NCBI GenBank assembly: GCA_024636405.1 | Contig: JAGXHC010000201.1 | Coordinates: forward strand, 1-8,889 | Length of the DNA: 8,889 bases | Direction of reading: 5' to 3' | DNA from: Sulfitobacter sp. | Lineage (GTDB): Bacteria > Pseudomonadota > Alphaproteobacteria > Rhodobacterales > Rhodobacteraceae | In this document: in pieces, positions 6,939 to 8,889 of the stretch | Layout of the letters: each line of letters begins with the position of its first letter | Position numbering within the stretch: the stretch's first letter is position 1 | The notes under the pieces: model-generated | Database searches by the model: none | Seen by the model: the letters and a program-made list of their open reading frames with translations, nothing else | Told to the model about the DNA's origin: nothing | Position numbers and translations under genes: made by a program

Positions 6939-8889
6939 ATGCAAACCTCAACCCGTGCTCTTGTCATCGGCGGCGGCGTCGTCGGCGCTTCCGTGCTCTA
7001 TCACCTGACAAAACTGGGCTGGAAAGACGTCATGCTGGTCGAGCGGTCAGAGTTGACTTCGGGCTCCACCTGGCATGCGGCGGGCGGGTTTCATACGCTC
7101 AACGGCGACACCAATATGGCGGCCCTTCAGGGCTATACCATCCGGCTTTACAAGGAGTTGGAAGAGATCACCGGCATGTCCTGCGGGCTGCACCATGTCG
7201 GCGGTGTGACACTGGCCGACACACCCGAGCGGTTTGACATGATGTTGGCAGAGCGTGCCAAACACCGCTTCATGGGTCTGGACACCGAAATTGTCGGCCC
7301 CGAAGAGATCGCAAAGATCGCGCCGATCACCAATCTCGACGGGATTATCGGCGGGCTTTACGATCCGCTGGACGGGCACCTTGACCCGTCCGGGACCACC
7401 CACGCCTACGCCAAGGCGGCGCGCATGGGCGGCGCCACGATTGAAACCCACTGCATGGTCAAGGAAACCAACCAACGCCCCGATGGCACATGGGACGTGG
7501 TCACCGACAAAGGCACGATCCACACCGAACATCTGATCAACGCAGGCGGGCTTTGGGCGCGCGAAGTGGGGGCGATGGCGGGGCTTTATTTCCCGCTGCA
7601 CCCGATGGAGCACCAATATATCGTTACCGACGACATCCCCGAAATCTACAACCGCGATTCTGAGCATCCGCACGTGATGGACCCGGCCGGCGAAAGCTAT
7701 TTGCGTCAGGAAGGGCGTGGATTGTGTATCGGGTTCTACGAACAAACCTGTCGCCCCTGGGCGGTAAACGGCACGCCCTGGACCTTCGGCCATGAACTGC
7801 TGCCTGATGATTTCGACAAGATCGAGGAAAGCATCGATTTTGCCTATCGCCGCTTTCCGGTTTTGGCGACTGCGGGCGTCAAGTCCGTCATCCACGGCCC
7901 GTTCACCTTTGCGCCCGATGGCAATCCGCTGGTCGGTCCGGTGCCCGGCGTGCGCAATTACTGGTCGGCCTGCGGCGTTATGGCCGGGTTCAGCCAAGGC
8001 GGCGGTGTCGGTCTGACGCTGGCGCAATGGATGATCGAAGGGGAGCCGGAGCGCGATGTGATGGCGCTGGACGTGGCGCGGTTCGGCAAGTGGATTTCGC
8101 CGGGTTATACCCTGCCGAAGGTGACAGAAAACTATCAAAAGCGGTTCTCGGTCTCTTATCCGAACGAAGAACTGCCCGCTGCGCGCCCCAACCGCACCAC
8201 ACCGATGTATGACGTGTTCACCGCGATGGGCGCGGTCTGGGGTCAGCAATATGGGCTGGAGGTGGCCAATTATTTTGCCCAAGGTGATGAGCCGACCTTC
8301 GAGACACCATCGTTCCGCCGCTCTGATGCCTTTGGCGCAACCGCGCGCGAGGTTATGGGGGTGCGCAACGGTGTCGGCATCAACGAGGTGCAGAACTTTG
8401 GCAAATATCTGGTCACCGGTCCAAACGCGCGCGACTGGCTGGACCGGATCATGGCGGGACGGGTGCCGCAAAAAGGCCGGCTGAGCCTTACTCCGATGCT
8501 ATCGCGCAAGGGCAAGCTGATCGGGGATTTCACGATTTCATGTCTGGGCGACGAAGAATTTCAGCTCACCGCCTCTTATGGCGCGCAGGCATTCCATTAC
8601 CGCTGGTTCATGCAGAACATCGAAGACGGCGTGCGGGTGGAGAACATTTCGGACCAGCGCACCGGGTTCCAGATCGCGGGACCAAAGGCACGCGAAGTGC
8701 TTCAGGCCTGCACGCTGCGCGATATTTCAACGATGCAATTCCTTGATGTCTGGCCGATGACCGTGGGCATGACCGACTGCACCGTGCAGCGCGTCAGCTA
8801 TACCGGCGATCTGGGGTATGAGATTTACTGCGATCCAATGGGCCAACGCGCGCTTTGGGCTGTTTTGTGGGCCGCGGGGCAGGATCACG
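6939..8889 (+). CDS. FAD-dependent dimethylglycine/sarcosine dehydrogenase-like enzyme with GcvT domain (3' end outside window)
   Basis: Open frame of 650 codons running off the window. The family is about 800-830 aa, so roughly 160 C-terminal residues (rest of the GcvT domain and the C-terminal barrel) are missing. Seen: GGGVVG (11-16), acidic LVERSE (33-38), SGSTWHAAGG (41-50) with H46 at the covalent FAD position, FSQGGGVG (351-358), then the GcvT-like part from ~430 with GDFTI (529-533) and TGDLGYEIY (622-630). It aligns almost without gaps to the 807-aa enzyme over the first ~490 residues; 33 of 42 residues are identical in the FAD-binding segment starting at residue 7. Differences: WHAAGG here against WHAAAN, and GINEVQNFGKY (480-490) against IIDISNFAKY (481-490), suggesting a different substrate. 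Expected role: N-demethylation of a methylated amine or amino acid with C1 transfer to tetrahydrofolate; cytosolic. Confidence 0.88.
   Translation, partial: MQTSTRALVIGGGVVGASVLYHLTKLGWKDVMLVERSELTSGSTWHAAGGFHTLNGDTNMAALQGYTIRLYKELEEITGMSCGLHHVGGVTLADTPERFDMMLAERAKHRFMGLDTEIVGPEEIAKIAPITNLDGIIGGLYDPLDGHLDPSGTTHAYAKAARMGGATIETHCMVKETNQRPDGTWDVVTDKGTIHTEHLINAGGLWAREVGAMAGLYFPLHPMEHQYIVTDDIPEIYNRDSEHPHVMDPAGESYLRQEGRGLCIGFYEQTCRPWAVNGTPWTFGHELLPDDFDKIEESIDFAYRRFPVLATAGVKSVIHGPFTFAPDGNPLVGPVPGVRNYWSACGVMAGFSQGGGVGLTLAQWMIEGEPERDVMALDVARFGKWISPGYTLPKVTENYQKRFSVSYPNEELPAARPNRTTPMYDVFTAMGAVWGQQYGLEVANYFAQGDEPTFETPSFRRSDAFGATAREVMGVRNGVGINEVQNFGKYLVTGPNARDWLDRIMAGRVPQKGRLSLTPMLSRKGKLIGDFTISCLGDEEFQLTASYGAQAFHYRWFMQNIEDGVRVENISDQRTGFQIAGPKAREVLQACTLRDISTMQFLDVWPMTVGMTDCTVQRVSYTGDLGYEIYCDPMGQRALWAVLWAAGQDH

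Larger units (their letters stand above)
5007..7083. repeat. Imperfect inverted repeat from the two flavoenzyme 5' ends
   Basis: The paralogous 5' regions face away from each other. Exact 16-bp identity occurs between 7068-7083 and the complement of 5007-5022 (around the Trp-His-Ala-Ala codons). 17 of 18 bp match between 7005-7022 and the complement of 5068-5085. This reflects shared ancestry or constraint on a conserved motif, not a mobile element. Confidence 0.6.

Noticed and set aside
6848..7237. Plus-strand open frame beginning just upstream of the second flavoenzyme
   Set aside because: It overlaps the flavoenzyme start in another frame, turns Arg/Cys-rich, and has no ribosome site to match the GGAG at 6929.
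7047..8471. Long minus-strand open frame (474 codons) antisense to the second flavoenzyme
   Set aside because: It is Arg/His-rich with no recognisable domain. The plus strand carries a clear FAD-GcvT protein through the same bases. GC-rich third positions produce such shadow frames.

Overview
The window looks like ordinary chromosome of a marine alphaproteobacterium, most likely a Rhodobacteraceae (Roseobacter-group) species. This rests on moderately high GC (roughly 60% by eye), GC-rich third codon positions, and the gene families present. Placement is by protein resemblance only. There are no rRNA, tRNA, CRISPR or insertion-sequence signals.

Left part (1-2638): the 3' end of a XerD-type tyrosine recombinase gene reads rightward. 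It overlaps, tail to tail by 64 bp, a leftward metallophosphoesterase-fold gene in which several metal-ligand positions are substituted. An 87-bp divergent gap follows, then a rightward gene for a CNNM/CBS/CorC_HlyC membrane protein.

Right part (2728-8889): two large paralogous flavoenzymes of the dimethylglycine/sarcosine dehydrogenase type (N-terminal FAD oxidoreductase, C-terminal GcvT-like folate domain) lie in opposite orientations. Between them is a DUF2254 membrane protein gene on the minus strand. The minus-strand order is a possible 40-codon small gene, then DUF2254 (ATGA stop/start overlap), then the first flavoenzyme (807 aa). The second flavoenzyme runs rightward from 6939 and is cut by the window end after 650 codons. 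It has no internal stop or frameshift.

Both flavoenzymes carry GxGxxG at residues 11-16 and the Trp-His-Ala-Ala signature at residues 45-48. The His is the covalent FAD attachment site in characterised dimethylglycine dehydrogenases. The likely role is oxidative N-demethylation of a small methylated amine or amino acid, with transfer of the C1 unit to tetrahydrofolate. The substrates cannot be read from sequence. DUF2254 has no known function and its link to the flavoenzymes is positional only.

I see no clearly novel multi-gene system. The items most worth a second look are the degenerate phosphoesterase site, the 40-codon ORF coupled to DUF2254, and the inverted flavoenzyme pair.
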